Assembly (NCBI RefSeq): GCF_021130785.1
Contig: NC_060207.1
Coordinates: 196,862,001-196,926,000 of the forward strand
DNA from: Homalodisca vitripennis
Taxonomy: Eukaryota; Arthropoda; Insecta; Hemiptera; Cicadellidae
Direction: 5' to 3'
DNA: 64,000 nucleotides
The notes beneath the pieces were generated by a model. That model saw only the letters and a program-made list of their open reading frames with translations, did no database searches and was not told where the DNA came from. Made by a program: the position numbers and the translations under genes. Position 1 is the first letter of the stretch; each line of letters opens with the position of its first letter. Below are positions 49,371-59,599 of this stretch, one piece after another.

Positions 49371-50640
49371 AAAAAGTGCGTATTTGTAATCATTTAAATT
49401 TACTTATTTACTTTAATTTTACTAAAATGAGTTTTATATCAGTCATTAAATGTATATTAAAAGTGATATAGTACTTATGAAAGTTTTAGTAAACTCTTTT
49501 AGATCTTATACTTATTATGTAATACAAATGTACATTTAAAAGTATATTAATAATGACACTACGCGTTTGTTTGTTTTTTTGTAAAATGAAAAATATTGTT
49601 GATAGAGAAAATTTAGAGGTGGAATTAATACATTTATTAGTTGAAAAGTACAGCCAAGCGAACTTTCATCTTGAATAGTTCTTCCCTACTACGTCAAAGT
49701 CTTCAGAGTCAAATTATGATCATTTTATGTTTCAGTATATTTTTTAAGGTAGATCAGTAGGCTACATACATAATCGCTGAAATCGAAAACGTCGTAAAAT
49801 TAAGTTTATTTCTTTCAGAGTGTACTCTCTATTAATGTAAACAAATTCAAAATAATGAACAATGTTTACACAGAACATTTAACAAACTGTTAACATTATA
49901 CATGCTATCTTAATTAAACTCACTTTCACTACTTAAGATGCAATATTTCGCCACTTTAAAGACCAGTAAGGCGTATCACGAAGAAATTTATGAAACAAGA
50001 ATAGGTCTATATTCATCTGAGGGATCGTAAGAATGTCCATATAAACTTGTTGTACAATCGGTAAAATATTTTATTTGACAAAAACATTCCGAGCATTTAT
50101 AATAGTATACGTCTGAATTTCGATTAAATTGGCAAAGTATTTATAAATCACTAAATGTAATGTAATGTTCTGTAATAACCCTCGTCCTTGAAATTCCTGG
50201 CATATTTATACGACCAAATGTCCAAAAAGCGTATACTATAAATAATAAATAGTGTATAGAAAAGTATGTATCTTTATTCAATAGGTAAACAAGTGCAATC
50301 TGTTACTATCTGTAAATATAGCTATAATATATGTATATATTATATTGCAAATTATATTCAATTCTTTACAAATTTAATTAGTAACTAAGTAACATTTATT
50401 AGGAACTTAAGAAGATGACAAAGATAATGAGGCAACAGTGTTTACTGGAGTATAACAAGGACAGGCTACGCAGAGATGATAAGACACGGCTTCTTGTTGA
50501 GTTTACACGATGTCTAATACGCTCTAATGTTTACACTATCAATTACTACCAGCATATCAGGATACTTATCTGCATTTTTAACTGTTAAAATATTAGAATT
50601 AACGTGCAATGTTCGTTACTTTTTTTAACACATCTTACGT

Positions 50641-50694
50641 GTGCTCCCATTCACCCGGCAAGTGAGAGATCCGGGTTCGACCACCGGCGGAGCA
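50641..50694 (+). repeat. tRNA-like module 1 (5'-truncated)
   Basis: Contains the anticodon-arm and T-arm text ATTCACCCGGCAAGTGAGAG and CCGGGTTCGACCACCGG in the same order as module 2, but the D arm and A box are missing and the B box is altered (GGTTCGACCAC). The tail ACTTTTTGTGATTCAATG...GCCATTTATAC that follows is shared with module 2. Confidence 0.7.
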
Positions 50695-50875
50695 ATTACT
50701 TTTTGTGATTCAATGTTTATTGAAATTAAATAAGCCTATTGCCATTTATACAGTTTAATGTAAATAAAAGTCATTTGACAGGTATTTGGTCTTCCGATCA
50801 TATGTTAGTTTGCTTATTTAAACGCATATGTGACAGATACGGCCAAATACAAAATAATTGAATCGGAAAAGTAAG
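50695..50875 (+). repeat. Module 1 tail and linker to module 2
   Basis: The first 65 or so bases repeat after module 2 (50946-51016): TACTTTTTGTGATTCAATG, TTATTGAAATTAAATAAG and TTGCCATTTATAC. The remaining 110 bases (GTCATTTGACAGGTATTTGG to AATCGGAAAAGTAAG) occur once. Confidence 0.6.
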
Positions 50876-50945
50876 CGGTCTGTGGTGTAATGGTAGCACA
50901 TTCACCCGGCAAGTGAGAGATCCGGGTTCGACTCCCGGCGGAACA
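50876..50945 (+). repeat. tRNA-like module 2 of a SINE-like repeat (or tRNA pseudogene)
   Basis: Cloverleaf can be drawn: D stem GTGT/GCAC, anticodon stem TTCAC/GTGAG with loop CCGGCAA, T stem CCGGG/CCCGG. Both Pol III promoter boxes fit the consensus, A box TGGTGTAATGG (50883-50893) and B box GGTTCGACTCC (50925-50935). It is unlikely to be a working tRNA: position 33 is C instead of T, and the acceptor stem CGGTCTG/CGGAACA has two mismatches. The nominal anticodon would be GGC. A body of about 70 bases, shared with module 1 and partly with 7465-7491, follows and ends in a TA-rich tail. This is the layout of a tRNA-derived SINE. The copies are 250 bp apart in direct orientation beside a Penelope-like relic. 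Confidence 0.7.
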
Positions 50946-51090
50946 AGTACTTTTTGTGATTCAATGTTTATTGAAATTAAATAAGGCAATTGCCATTTAT
51001 ACAATTTAATGTATATATTTATATAACCATTAATAACGCAGTTCTTAATGTATAAAAAACACTCCAATAACGACCTAATTTCTTTTTTGT

Positions 51091-51123
51091 GAGGCCTTTC
51101 GCGTTCAAGGAACACATCATCAG
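51091..51123 (-). ncRNA. Hammerhead ribozyme motif of a Penelope-like element
   Basis: On the minus strand: CUGAUGA, one extra U, stem II GUGUUC/GAACGC closing a CUU loop, then GAAA, then AGGCCUC. CUGAUGA and GAAA are the conserved hammerhead core, stem II pairs at all six positions, and AGGCCU could give a very short stem III before the CUC cleavage triplet. Stem I is poor beyond two pairs. Penelope-like elements are known to carry such minimal hammerheads. Position 3' of the endonuclease fits. Confidence 0.6.
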
Positions 51124-51441
51124 ACCCATATAACAGATCTAAAAGTGATTAAAATAATAATACAAACAATTATATACATAAAAACACATTTAATTAAATT
51201 AAAAATATTTAAAATTTCTAAGACTAGGAGGTATGCCTACTTTAGTATGTAAAAGTTAATATTTAATTGGTTTAAATGCAGTAATTGTAAATTTTTGAGA
51301 GATGCAAGCTCATCTTTTACTAATTATTTAAGTTATTCTGCATAAAAAATTAATTTTAAGAATCAAGGAATTTTCTATTTTGGATTATTATTCTATTTTA
51401 CTCTATTATTATTATTATAATTCAATTATTATTATTCTATT

Positions 51442-51599
51442 TGGACTTTTACTTCAGAAAAGCAGTGTCCAGTGTAAAGTGCATGTTTTGCTTTGGCCGA
51501 ACTTTCCTTTTGTTGATAAGACAATGCTTTATGTTCCTTCATTCTCTTTGTTATCTTGTTTTTGTTCTGGTCAATGTAATTTAAATTACAGTTGTCACA
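51442..51599 (-). pseudogene. GIY-YIG endonuclease fragment of a Penelope-like element
   Basis: The frame reads CDNCNLNYIDQ, then KITKRMKEHKALSYQQKESS and AKHALYTGHCF. Penelope-like endonucleases have a CxxC Cys pair before YIGxT(K/R)R, followed by RxxEH and a HALxTGH motif, in this order. Here the Gly of YIG is Asp, the GIY part upstream is out of frame, and the fragment is about 52 codons. No active product is expected. Confidence 0.8.
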
Positions 51600-52004
51600 A
51601 TTGATTTAATATATTCCAGATTTACTTTATTCTTTTATTTCCTAATATATTTTAATTTGATTTTGGACTTTGAGGATACATTAATAATGGCATCAATTTT
51701 AAAACTTTTAGTAGTTACTGTTGTTAAATTGTTGTAAGAATCATGGAACCATTTTTTCAGGTTCTTTGCAATGAGTCTGATAGAGAGTGGTTCCAGAATT
51801 TCTTTAAATAATTTAGTTTTTTTATTATGTTGTCAATTAATTCTGTCTTATAGCCATAAATTAACGGAATTTATTTATTTTGTAATAAATTTTCGGTGCT
51901 AAAAAATAGATAATTGTCTGTGGCTGAAATTGTAAAAAAGTTGATCTTTCTTGTGAATGGAGATTAAATAAATCAAATAGGACAAATCTGTGATTTTGTG
52001 TTAA

Positions 52005-52008
<4 letters not shown>

Positions 52009-52065
<57 letters not shown>
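52009..52065. repeat. (CT)n microsatellite
   Basis: Uninterrupted CT dinucleotides over about 57 bases, at the upstream edge of the Penelope-like relic. Confidence 0.98.
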
Positions 52066-52068
<3 letters not shown>

Positions 52069-52910
52069 AATATTTTAAATTATTGGTAATTTCTGTGATA
52101 TTCAAGGCATGATAAACTTTGTTGTTAAATTTGACATGATTAAAAGGATGAAGTTTTGTCCAATTTAAACCATTACAAAGAGCAACTACAATTTAGTTAA
52201 AGAAATGCGCCTTGAAAAGAAAGATTACTTTGTAATGTAAATGTTTGTGAAGCTAATGTAGACGAACGAGGGATGTAAATTACAGGTGTTTTCCATAAAT
52301 CAAGTTTCAAAGTGGCCAAAGGGAGCGTTTGAGTCAGAGAATTTACTTTTATCGCCTGAGCTCAGGATATTGGCCCGTTACTGTTGCAATCAGCACTGGG
52401 TCTTAGTGGCAGTGTAAAAAGACGGACACTTCCGATCGCAGAAAATCCATTTTTCTTTGTGTGTTTTTAAATAAAAAAATTGAAACAACCTACTTATTTA
52501 TTTAACCACAAACTTTAATCATATAACGATCAGTTTAAAGTATGTTATATTATACTTTGTATACAATACAATTATATTATATCTATTTGTGATATAGGTG
52601 ATTATATACCAATTGCTTTAAACTACCTTTGCGTAAGTACCTGTTACAAAAGTTTCACTAAAATGTCATGTTGATACATTAAAACTATTTTAATGGTGTG
52701 CTGAAGTTAGGTCTCGTCACTAACTTATAAACTTATTTTAAACGTTATTATTTTTCTGGATGAATAATTACATATGTTATTCATAAAAATTTCATAAATA
52801 CGATAAATGACAAAACCTAATAATTTTTTATACAGCTTGCTTACAAATTTATTTTTTCAGCTATATCCTCATTCCATGAAGTTTCCTAAATGACCAATGT
52901 AAAAAGATTC

Positions 52911-53115
52911 ACTAACGCTCAGCCATATCCATTCAGTAACATTCACCATCATCGAAATCAGAGACCATCATAAGAAATGAAGCTCAGACACAATTATTTC
53001 TAGTGCAATTTATAGGTCGGTTCGTTTCCGAGATATTTTGCAGACAGGCAGACAGAGAGACATAAATGATATTTTTCCAGCCACTCGAGTGATAGGCTTG
53101 GCTAACGCTCAGTCA
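52911..53115 (-). repeat. Dispersed repeat bounded by CTAACGCTCAG direct repeats
   Basis: Near-identical 14-mers CTAACGCTCAGCCA (52911) and CTAACGCTCAGTCA (53102) flank 180 bases containing GGCAGACAGAGAGACATAAATG and CCAGCCACTCGAGTGATAGGC. Read on the minus strand it has the same opening as the repeats at 17673 and 43978. A forward partial copy lies at 54365. Confidence 0.55.
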
Positions 53116-54361
53116 AGTATTATTAATGCAAATTAAGTCATTATTCCCGTTTTAAATAGCTATTAAATATTTTTTAAATTGGTATTTAATCACAGATATT
53201 TTAATATATCAGGCTTTATGAATTATGCAAAACCAAGTATAGTATACAATTTATAACTACTGTAATTCATTGAATATATTGGTTCTGCTGAAATATTTAG
53301 GAATAATGCTTGAAAATGAATGAATTTTAAACAAAGTAGTATGCAACCACTTTTTTTATTTAAATATAATAGGATTGTATAGTCAAGCCAGAATAAATTC
53401 AATTATAATGAACTTTACCCGTTATGTACTTATTTATGACGTACTTAAATTTGTGTCTGATTTATATGATTTATAATCTTTATGTAAATCTAATTGACTA
53501 CGTAGTCATGTTTTTTTAATAATAAAAGTCTTTCAAATTTATGAATATAATTTGCAGAATGTTTACTTTATTTAGATTAACACCTCATGTACATAAATAT
53601 TTAAAAACAGTCCTAGTTCTAACATGTTTTAGCAATACATTAAGTGCTTAGTTAGTATAACATAAATATTTAAATAGTATTTTTAATTATAATATTGATT
53701 GAAACTGATAATTTGTAAATATAATTAATGCATAAGTTTATTGCGATAAGGATTATGGCACGAAAAGTAGATAAAATGGAAAATGAAGATAAAATAGCTA
53801 TTTAAAAAATTTATGAGGCAATGTACTTGACTTGCAATTCAGCTATTCAAGCCTAATTTAATATGTGTGGTATATGCGATACTGCGCTTGCTCAAACTAT
53901 AAAAATATATTTGCTATGTTCCTCATTCAGTATTTGGTAAGTAAACAGAGTTGTGATATATTATCTCACTTTATTATCATTTACATATGTACAGGTTCTT
54001 GAATTTATAAAATGACATGGTTACTAATGTTTGCTTTTGATTTTAAAGATATAATTGCTTACCATTTACCAGGTATTCATCTGTCACAAATATATTGCAT
54101 TATTTAAGGTGTGACATTTAAATCTGTCTTGCATTATTGTTTCCATTATATTTAATTAAATAGGTCCAACTTATTGCGAACAGTAAAAATTGTAATGAAA
54201 TTAATTACAGAATTAAGTAACCAAGATCTCATTTTCTGACCATGCATTACATTAATGTTGAAGACAAGTTTCTTTAGCACTCTTAGGTCTTCCATCGTCT
54301 TAAAGATTCGACTGAGACTTGAATATTAAATATTAATATTATTTATGTATAAAAATTTTGG
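53116..54361. other. Featureless AT-rich stretch
   Basis: No frame above 60 codons, no microsatellite and no recognised repeat. Confidence 0.5.
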
Positions 54362-54430
54362 GTAATAGCGTTAGCTAAACTATCACTCGAGGGACTGGAA
54401 ACCTTTACTTTTTTCTGTTTGTCAATCAAT
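54362..54430 (+). repeat. Partial copy of the CTAACGCT dispersed repeat
   Basis: AATAGCGTTAGCTAAACTAT then CACTCGAGGGACTGGAAA is the reverse of 53076-53108 with a few changes, so it is an inverted relative 1.3 kb away. Confidence 0.5.
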
Positions 54431-55583
54431 ACAAAATCTCGTGAAGAATTGACTAACAGATTTAGAAATATTAGATTACGGTTGTACCGTTAGTTAGTTC
54501 CATTTTATATAATGCCACATTTCACAACCTAGTTAGCCAGTACAACTTAATATTATTTTTTTGTCCAATGTTCCGGAACTAAACTATCGGCGGACTAACT
54601 ACCTAATTGGCACGCATATGAATATTTTATTCTAACCCTTCGTAGCAGCCCAACTACGTGACCGATTTCACCTCGCGCGCTATGTCCGTAAGTAAAATTA
54701 ATATTTTCGTATTATTAAATTAGCCCTTTAATGCCAAACATATAAAAATGAATGTAACGTAAAGTAAAGTTGTAAATAGTAAAGTAACTTACCCTTGAAG
54801 ATCTTTTATGTGCTTGATTGAAATGGATACAACTTGTGGCGTCGTCCTTCTGCCGAGCACGTTGTCGTCATAAGTTTTTTGTCTCATTAAATGGCTAATA
54901 CCGACGCGAATTTGTTTTAGGCGAGCTCACGTATTATTTGAGTAGATGACTACCACTTTCATAACTTCTACTCCTCTTCTCGTAATTACCGACTAGAAAT
55001 AACCCTTCTTAGACTACTGTTTCAATGTCTCGTGCCAAGACGCCGACGCCCGGGTTGTTAGTCTACATATTGCGAAGGGAAGTAAAATCTTAAAGTTTTA
55101 TAAAGTAAAATATCCTAGGCATAATTCCATAGAACATTGGATATTTTAGGCCCACCTATCAGATATACATTTTTAGTTCTTGTACTCTAATTGGCAGCAA
55201 CGTGGCAAGGTATACATTTAATTTACCAACTAAAAGTGTTGCTTGTAAGTTTCATTAATTAAATAGAACTTATAAGTAAGCTTTGCAATTCGAGTATTTA
55301 TTATTACGACCTCAGAAGTCACCACCCCCCTTGTGTTATCGTCATTCGGTACAAGGTTCATTTAAAAATATACAGCATCAAATTTCATGATGATTTGTTT
55401 ATACTCTGTATAATCATGCAAGAATTTTAAGCAAAGAAGGGAATAAAGTTTATTACTGTCATATTTCATGTTTCATAATTATGCTCACCGGTAATGAAGA
55501 AAAAGCGTATTATTTTATATTGTATAGATTTAAGTTAACTAAAACAGTTTCTATGTATTAATTTCAGAGAGTTTACATATAAT

Positions 55584-55585
<2 letters not shown>
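54431..55585. other. Non-coding stretch with GC-richer patches
   Basis: Patches at 54640-54690 and 54840-55075 contain CpG-rich words (CGCGCGC, GACGCCGACGCCCGG). No frame or family recognised; they could be remnants of a transposon or promoter-like sequence. Confidence 0.35.

Positions 55586-55646
<61 letters not shown>
55586..55646. repeat. (TA)n microsatellite
   Basis: Uninterrupted run of about 30 units. Confidence 0.95.
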
Positions 55647-55649
<3 letters not shown>

Positions 55650-55652
<3 letters not shown>

Positions 55653-55970
55653 GGTCTTCCCTTGTCATGAAGACAATTTAAATAGATTAAAATTAAAAAA
55701 TCTGGAACAAGCACATCAATTACTTTTAAAATCAAAATACCCAAATGGTCTAAATTTAAGATAATTTTAACTTAATTCCAAATTTCCATCTGTGCCATTA
55801 ATGATATATCAGCTGGGTTTTTAAATGTTTTAGTTGCGTATTTACATTTTTGGTTATTTTATTTGTTGTGTTTCTTGTTTCTTGTTTTCTTGATTTATAT
55901 TATGCTTCCTGAAGATGTGGGTATTAAATCCCACGAAATATATAGAAGCCTTGTAATCTTCGTTTTTCAT
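55650..55970 (+). mobile_element. Possible second Penelope-like relic
   Basis: A 38-codon open piece (HEDNLNRLKLKNLEQAHQ, LLLKSKYPNGL) is followed 160 bases later by a hammerhead-like motif at 55909-55938 on the same strand. The peptide is only faintly like the region between reverse transcriptase and endonuclease in Penelope-like proteins. The call rests mainly on the ribozyme-like motif. Confidence 0.35.
55909..55938 (+). ncRNA. Hammerhead-like motif, degenerate core
   Basis: CUGAAGA, an extra U, stem II GUGGG/CCCAC with loop UAUUAAAU, then GAAA. It has the same architecture as 51123-51091, including the extra U, but one core base differs (CUGAAGA for CUGAUGA), so cleavage is doubtful. Confidence 0.45.
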
Positions 55971-55987
55971 TTCAATAAGTGAAATAG

Positions 55988-56057
<70 letters not shown>

Positions 56058-56068
56058 TGTGTGTGTGG
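55988..56068. repeat. (TA)n(GT)n microsatellite
   Basis: About eleven TA units followed by a GT run of nearly 60 bases with one T interruption. Confidence 0.95.
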
Positions 56069-56259
56069 TTTATATAATTATATAGAACCAACAGATTACA
56101 CAACATTGTACCCACAAGGGAAAACCCTGTGTGAGAATCGAGTATAACTAGATTTTTATATCACATTTAAACATATACAATATAAGATTTAAAAAAAAAA
56201 AAACAAAAAAAATTGTATTCTAGAATGATAACTTAATATAAATCACCGTAACGTGCTCT

Positions 56260-56261
<2 letters not shown>

Positions 56262-56347
<86 letters not shown>
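56262..56347. repeat. (TA)n(TG)n microsatellite
   Basis: TA run of about 65 bases followed by about ten TG units. Confidence 0.95.
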
Positions 56348-56349
56348 AA

Positions 56350-58850
56350 TGTACATACTAACAGGATACATAGTTTGTCATATTTTTAAATTTAAATCTG
56401 GGTGTGGCAATGGTAAATAATCTTATATGACGATTAGTTATACAGCACAATGAAGCTATGTGACAAAGTTGTAACAACCAAAAATAATCATAATAGAAAC
56501 CTTAATGAAGACTTTGGAAAAACAACGGGATTAGCTTGAAGAGTAGCCCAGAAACATATTTTAAATAACAATAAAAATACTTAAAATGAAAAATGCTAGT
56601 TAATTTGTGAAAAATGGACTATTAAAAACCTAAAGCATTCCTAAACTAAAAAATGATTGCCAATCGCACGCGCGCAAGCACCCACACAAACACTCACGCG
56701 CACAATTACGAGACTGCTTGCACTAATTTAAGAAATCTGGCATCTGCCACTCAACTTTTTTTACTCCAGGCAGATCTGTTCATACGCTCACTCTAAGAAA
56801 ATTTAAGTATGCACAGTAAATAAATAAAAGTATAAAAATATATACAATAAAGATACCCAAAAGTTTCAGAAAATATCAATGAAAATATATACATAAAATA
56901 AAAGAAATGGAAACAGTGTTTGTACCCTCTATTATTATTACTGTTAACCAGTCTTTAACTCATTTATGTACAGTTAAACTTTAATATTTACATTTTTCTG
57001 TTTTTCTTATATTACATGTTTATAGATTTTCTGGTGAACGAAGATAAAATTTCCGACTGACTTCAATAAATTTGTAAAGTAATTTTTAAAGTTTACAAAA
57101 TTAAAAAATAAATGAATGATATTCTAATATCAAGAATCAGAAATACTTTAAACAAATCTGATGGGAAACTGTTAGTTTTTTTAAGACCAGCTTTCCTCAT
57201 TAGCTTTTATTGTGATTTTTAATGGTTTTATTACTGCGTTTAAAGCCCAGGTAAATCGAAAAGCCGAAATGCCTAATAATATACAAAATTATTTTGAAAT
57301 AATTTGTCTATAAAAAATTACTATTCCTCTTTTGTTAATATTTCATTAGTACATATAATTATTTATTAAATATCTATTGCAACTTTTCATAAGACAATTT
57401 ATCCGTTAAATGTAACCGACAGATAGAGTGATCATGAGTTAGAGGCATGTTGTCTTCATGTTCCTTATGGTACAAATAAAAAATATAATTAAAAAAATCA
57501 CGTTATAATAAGAAACAACATACAAGAAAGAATAATGTTAACTATTCATCCTTTCGAAACCATAATGCTACAGATACGTGCATTTATCATATTATCTTAA
57601 ATAAAAGCTCAGTTAATGACATAGTTTAATTAGTAGCGTTTTCAAGGTGGAGTTAAAAAATTACTGTATCCACATGCCTAGGTTCCACTATAGATGTTAT
57701 ATAATTTATAGAGTAAAATTTTTATCAGAGAGGAAATAAGGAAATAGAACGAATATGGCATGAGGCTGCTTAGTACTGAATATAAATGTAACAATGCTAA
57801 TATTTACGTTATTGACAACTTCTTATATTTTTTAATGTAGCTACCTATCTTAAGTTAACCACAGGAAAAAAGGCAGGCCAATCGAAAGCTAGAGCATTTT
57901 TAAGAGAGCCAAATAATTCAATAAAATACACTTTGAGTTAACAATATCTTTTAAACATATGAATAATTAATAATAATCATAAACGTTTTATGAAGGACAA
58001 TAGTCAACGATTGCCTATGTGTGAATTATAATTTTTAAATATTATACCTCACAAAAATCATAGTGTAAAATAGTTCAGTTTACAGTAAAAAGTATGTAAA
58101 TCTGGAATATTAGCATATATTTGAACAGAATTTAACTAAATAAATATCTTGAAGAAACATATTGTATTAAAGAAATATAAATATATTGTAAATTTGTAGA
58201 TATTAATACACCTTCTTGACAATTAACAAAGCTGGATCTTATTGCTACACAAAACACTAACAAGGAGGAATGAAAATGTAACATACAGTTGCCTCTGATC
58301 AAATAACAGTCTGGTCAGTCTGCATGTTGAATAACTGTAACAAAAGAACACTAAACGTAGTCAAGTACATATCAAATGTGGACCCTCACTAGTAAAACTT
58401 TTGTCTCTGAGAGCAATGTTAACTTAACGCGAGCGAGGTGAAACTCCTGACCAAACTGTTAACTTCTCAAAGCTAACAAACAACATTACCTTGCTATTTA
58501 ATTTCCTCTCAAAGCCAACCAAAAGCATTTAGGCTCCGAAATATTCTACGTGAATTGCTTATCAGAAACAAATAAAATTGAGAACTTTGTATCGAACGAT
58601 TCATAACTTTTCTTTATTGTGCATGCTTATTCCTCATAATAAAAAAACTCATTGAGGTATAAGTATTTGGATTGTTCCAATATCAAATTAATGTAAGAAG
58701 ATATAAAAAGAATAATTTTACAACTTCGCAAAATGTTGTTTTAAGGAAATATTGACTAAGGTACAGAATAAGGGTAATTTATCCTTTTATATGACACAAT
58801 TGTTCTTCAAGTTAAAGCAAATAAACAGTAATAAAGACACTTATCAAAAC
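56350..58850. other. Featureless AT-rich stretch
   Basis: Short frames only. A short CA/CG-rich patch lies at 56660-56705. No family recognised. Confidence 0.5.
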
Positions 58851-58858
58851 TTCTTTTG

Positions 58859-59596
58859 ACGTGACAACGTCTTAAATTAGGTTGCGGCTCGGAGTCACTC
58901 ATGAAAAAGTGTAACGCCCGGTAACGTTACGATGCCCGTCCAGTGGGTCCGCCGCACGGGATCCGCACGGGATAAAGCAGATAACTATGTTTATTCGTGA
59001 AAATGTGGAGTGCTTAGATTCGTCATTTACAACAACTACAACAATAAAGGTAAATAATTGTACACTGATATTTCATTATCGTAAACTATGATTGATTGAT
59101 TAATTGTTAGATTGACACAAAAGTTGAGAAACTGAGTTTATAGGTTATGTCATACTATTGACAAATGTTGATAGTGTTAAGTAAATTATTAGTTTAAATC
59201 ACTCTGCAATCAATCGTAATTCAGTCGATTGAGAAGAAACAGCGCGTATTGCTAGTCAAACATTTAAAATAACAAATTATAACCTCTAACCTGTCATAAC
59301 AGTGCGACCAAACAAACGAACTAAACCAAACAATCACCACGCGCGGAGTTAGAATTTAACTGTGTTTAGCAAGAATTTCAAATTCCAATTTTAGTAAATG
59401 TTTTATTCAACTTTACCATTTACAATAACAAATTTTAATTAATTTCAAATTATGTACAATGTTTTAGTAAACAAAATATATTTCTATAGTTAAAATTTGT
59501 GCAATTCTTATTTTCATTCATTTCCTTGTTCCTATTGTGCAATTTAATAATATTCATATCAATAAATATTCTACCGAGAAAAAGACGTTGTCACGT
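58859..59596. mobile_element. 738-bp segment bounded by 15-bp inverted repeats
   Basis: ACGTGACAACGTCTT (58859-58873) and its exact reverse complement (59582-59596) bound a segment whose left part is strikingly GC-rich for this window: GTAACGCCCGGTAACGTTACG and CCGCCGCACGGGATCCGCACG. The inner repeat CACGGGATCCGCACGGGAT is a short tandem. No frame above 60 codons. It may be a non-autonomous DNA transposon of unknown superfamily, but no target-site duplication is evident and similarity stops right outside the 15-mers, so the boundaries could be a coincidence. Confidence 0.35.
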
Positions 59597-59599
59597 AAA

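Larger units (their letters stand above)
27140..50210 (+). repeat. Segmental duplication, copy 2 (about 23.1 kb)
   Basis: Second copy of bases 1-25231. Homology starts near 27140, where a short run with two TTTTTGTAACACAAAG-like repeats matches bases 10-75, and ends at 50210. It is shorter because it lacks the extra local unit, the 0.55-kb insertion and the 1335-bp element of copy 1. It gains a 2082-bp element (36623-38704), a (TA)n expansion at 40179-40240 and a CA-rich tract at 32905-32970. It could be a true tandem copy or an allelic haplotype joined in assembly; the sequence alone cannot tell these apart. Confidence 0.95.
51085..51990 (-). mobile_element. Penelope-like element relic
   Basis: Minus-strand order from right to left: an YGYKTELIDNIIKKLNYLKK segment (about 51862-51772), typical of the linker before the endonuclease of Penelope-like elements; decayed codons around 51650; a GIY-YIG endonuclease piece (51599-51442); AT-rich 3' sequence; and a hammerhead ribozyme motif (51123-51091). 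Frame breaks and stops separate the pieces. The reverse transcriptase domain proper was not found upstream, where a (CT)n tract begins at 52009. The element is 5'-truncated and dead. Confidence 0.75.

Noticed and set aside
50876..50945. Functional tRNA gene
   Set aside because: Position 33 is C, the acceptor stem has two mismatches, and the sequence repeats with a shared tail; a SINE-like module or pseudogene fits better.
50798..51115. 105-codon minus-strand frame containing VPPGVEPGSLTCRVNVLPLH
   Set aside because: It is the antisense translation of the tRNA-like module and the hammerhead region; the peptide is a known kind of spurious product of tRNA-like DNA.
51861..52067. Open frame with an RERERE run
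   Set aside because: It is the translation of the (CT)n tract on the minus strand.
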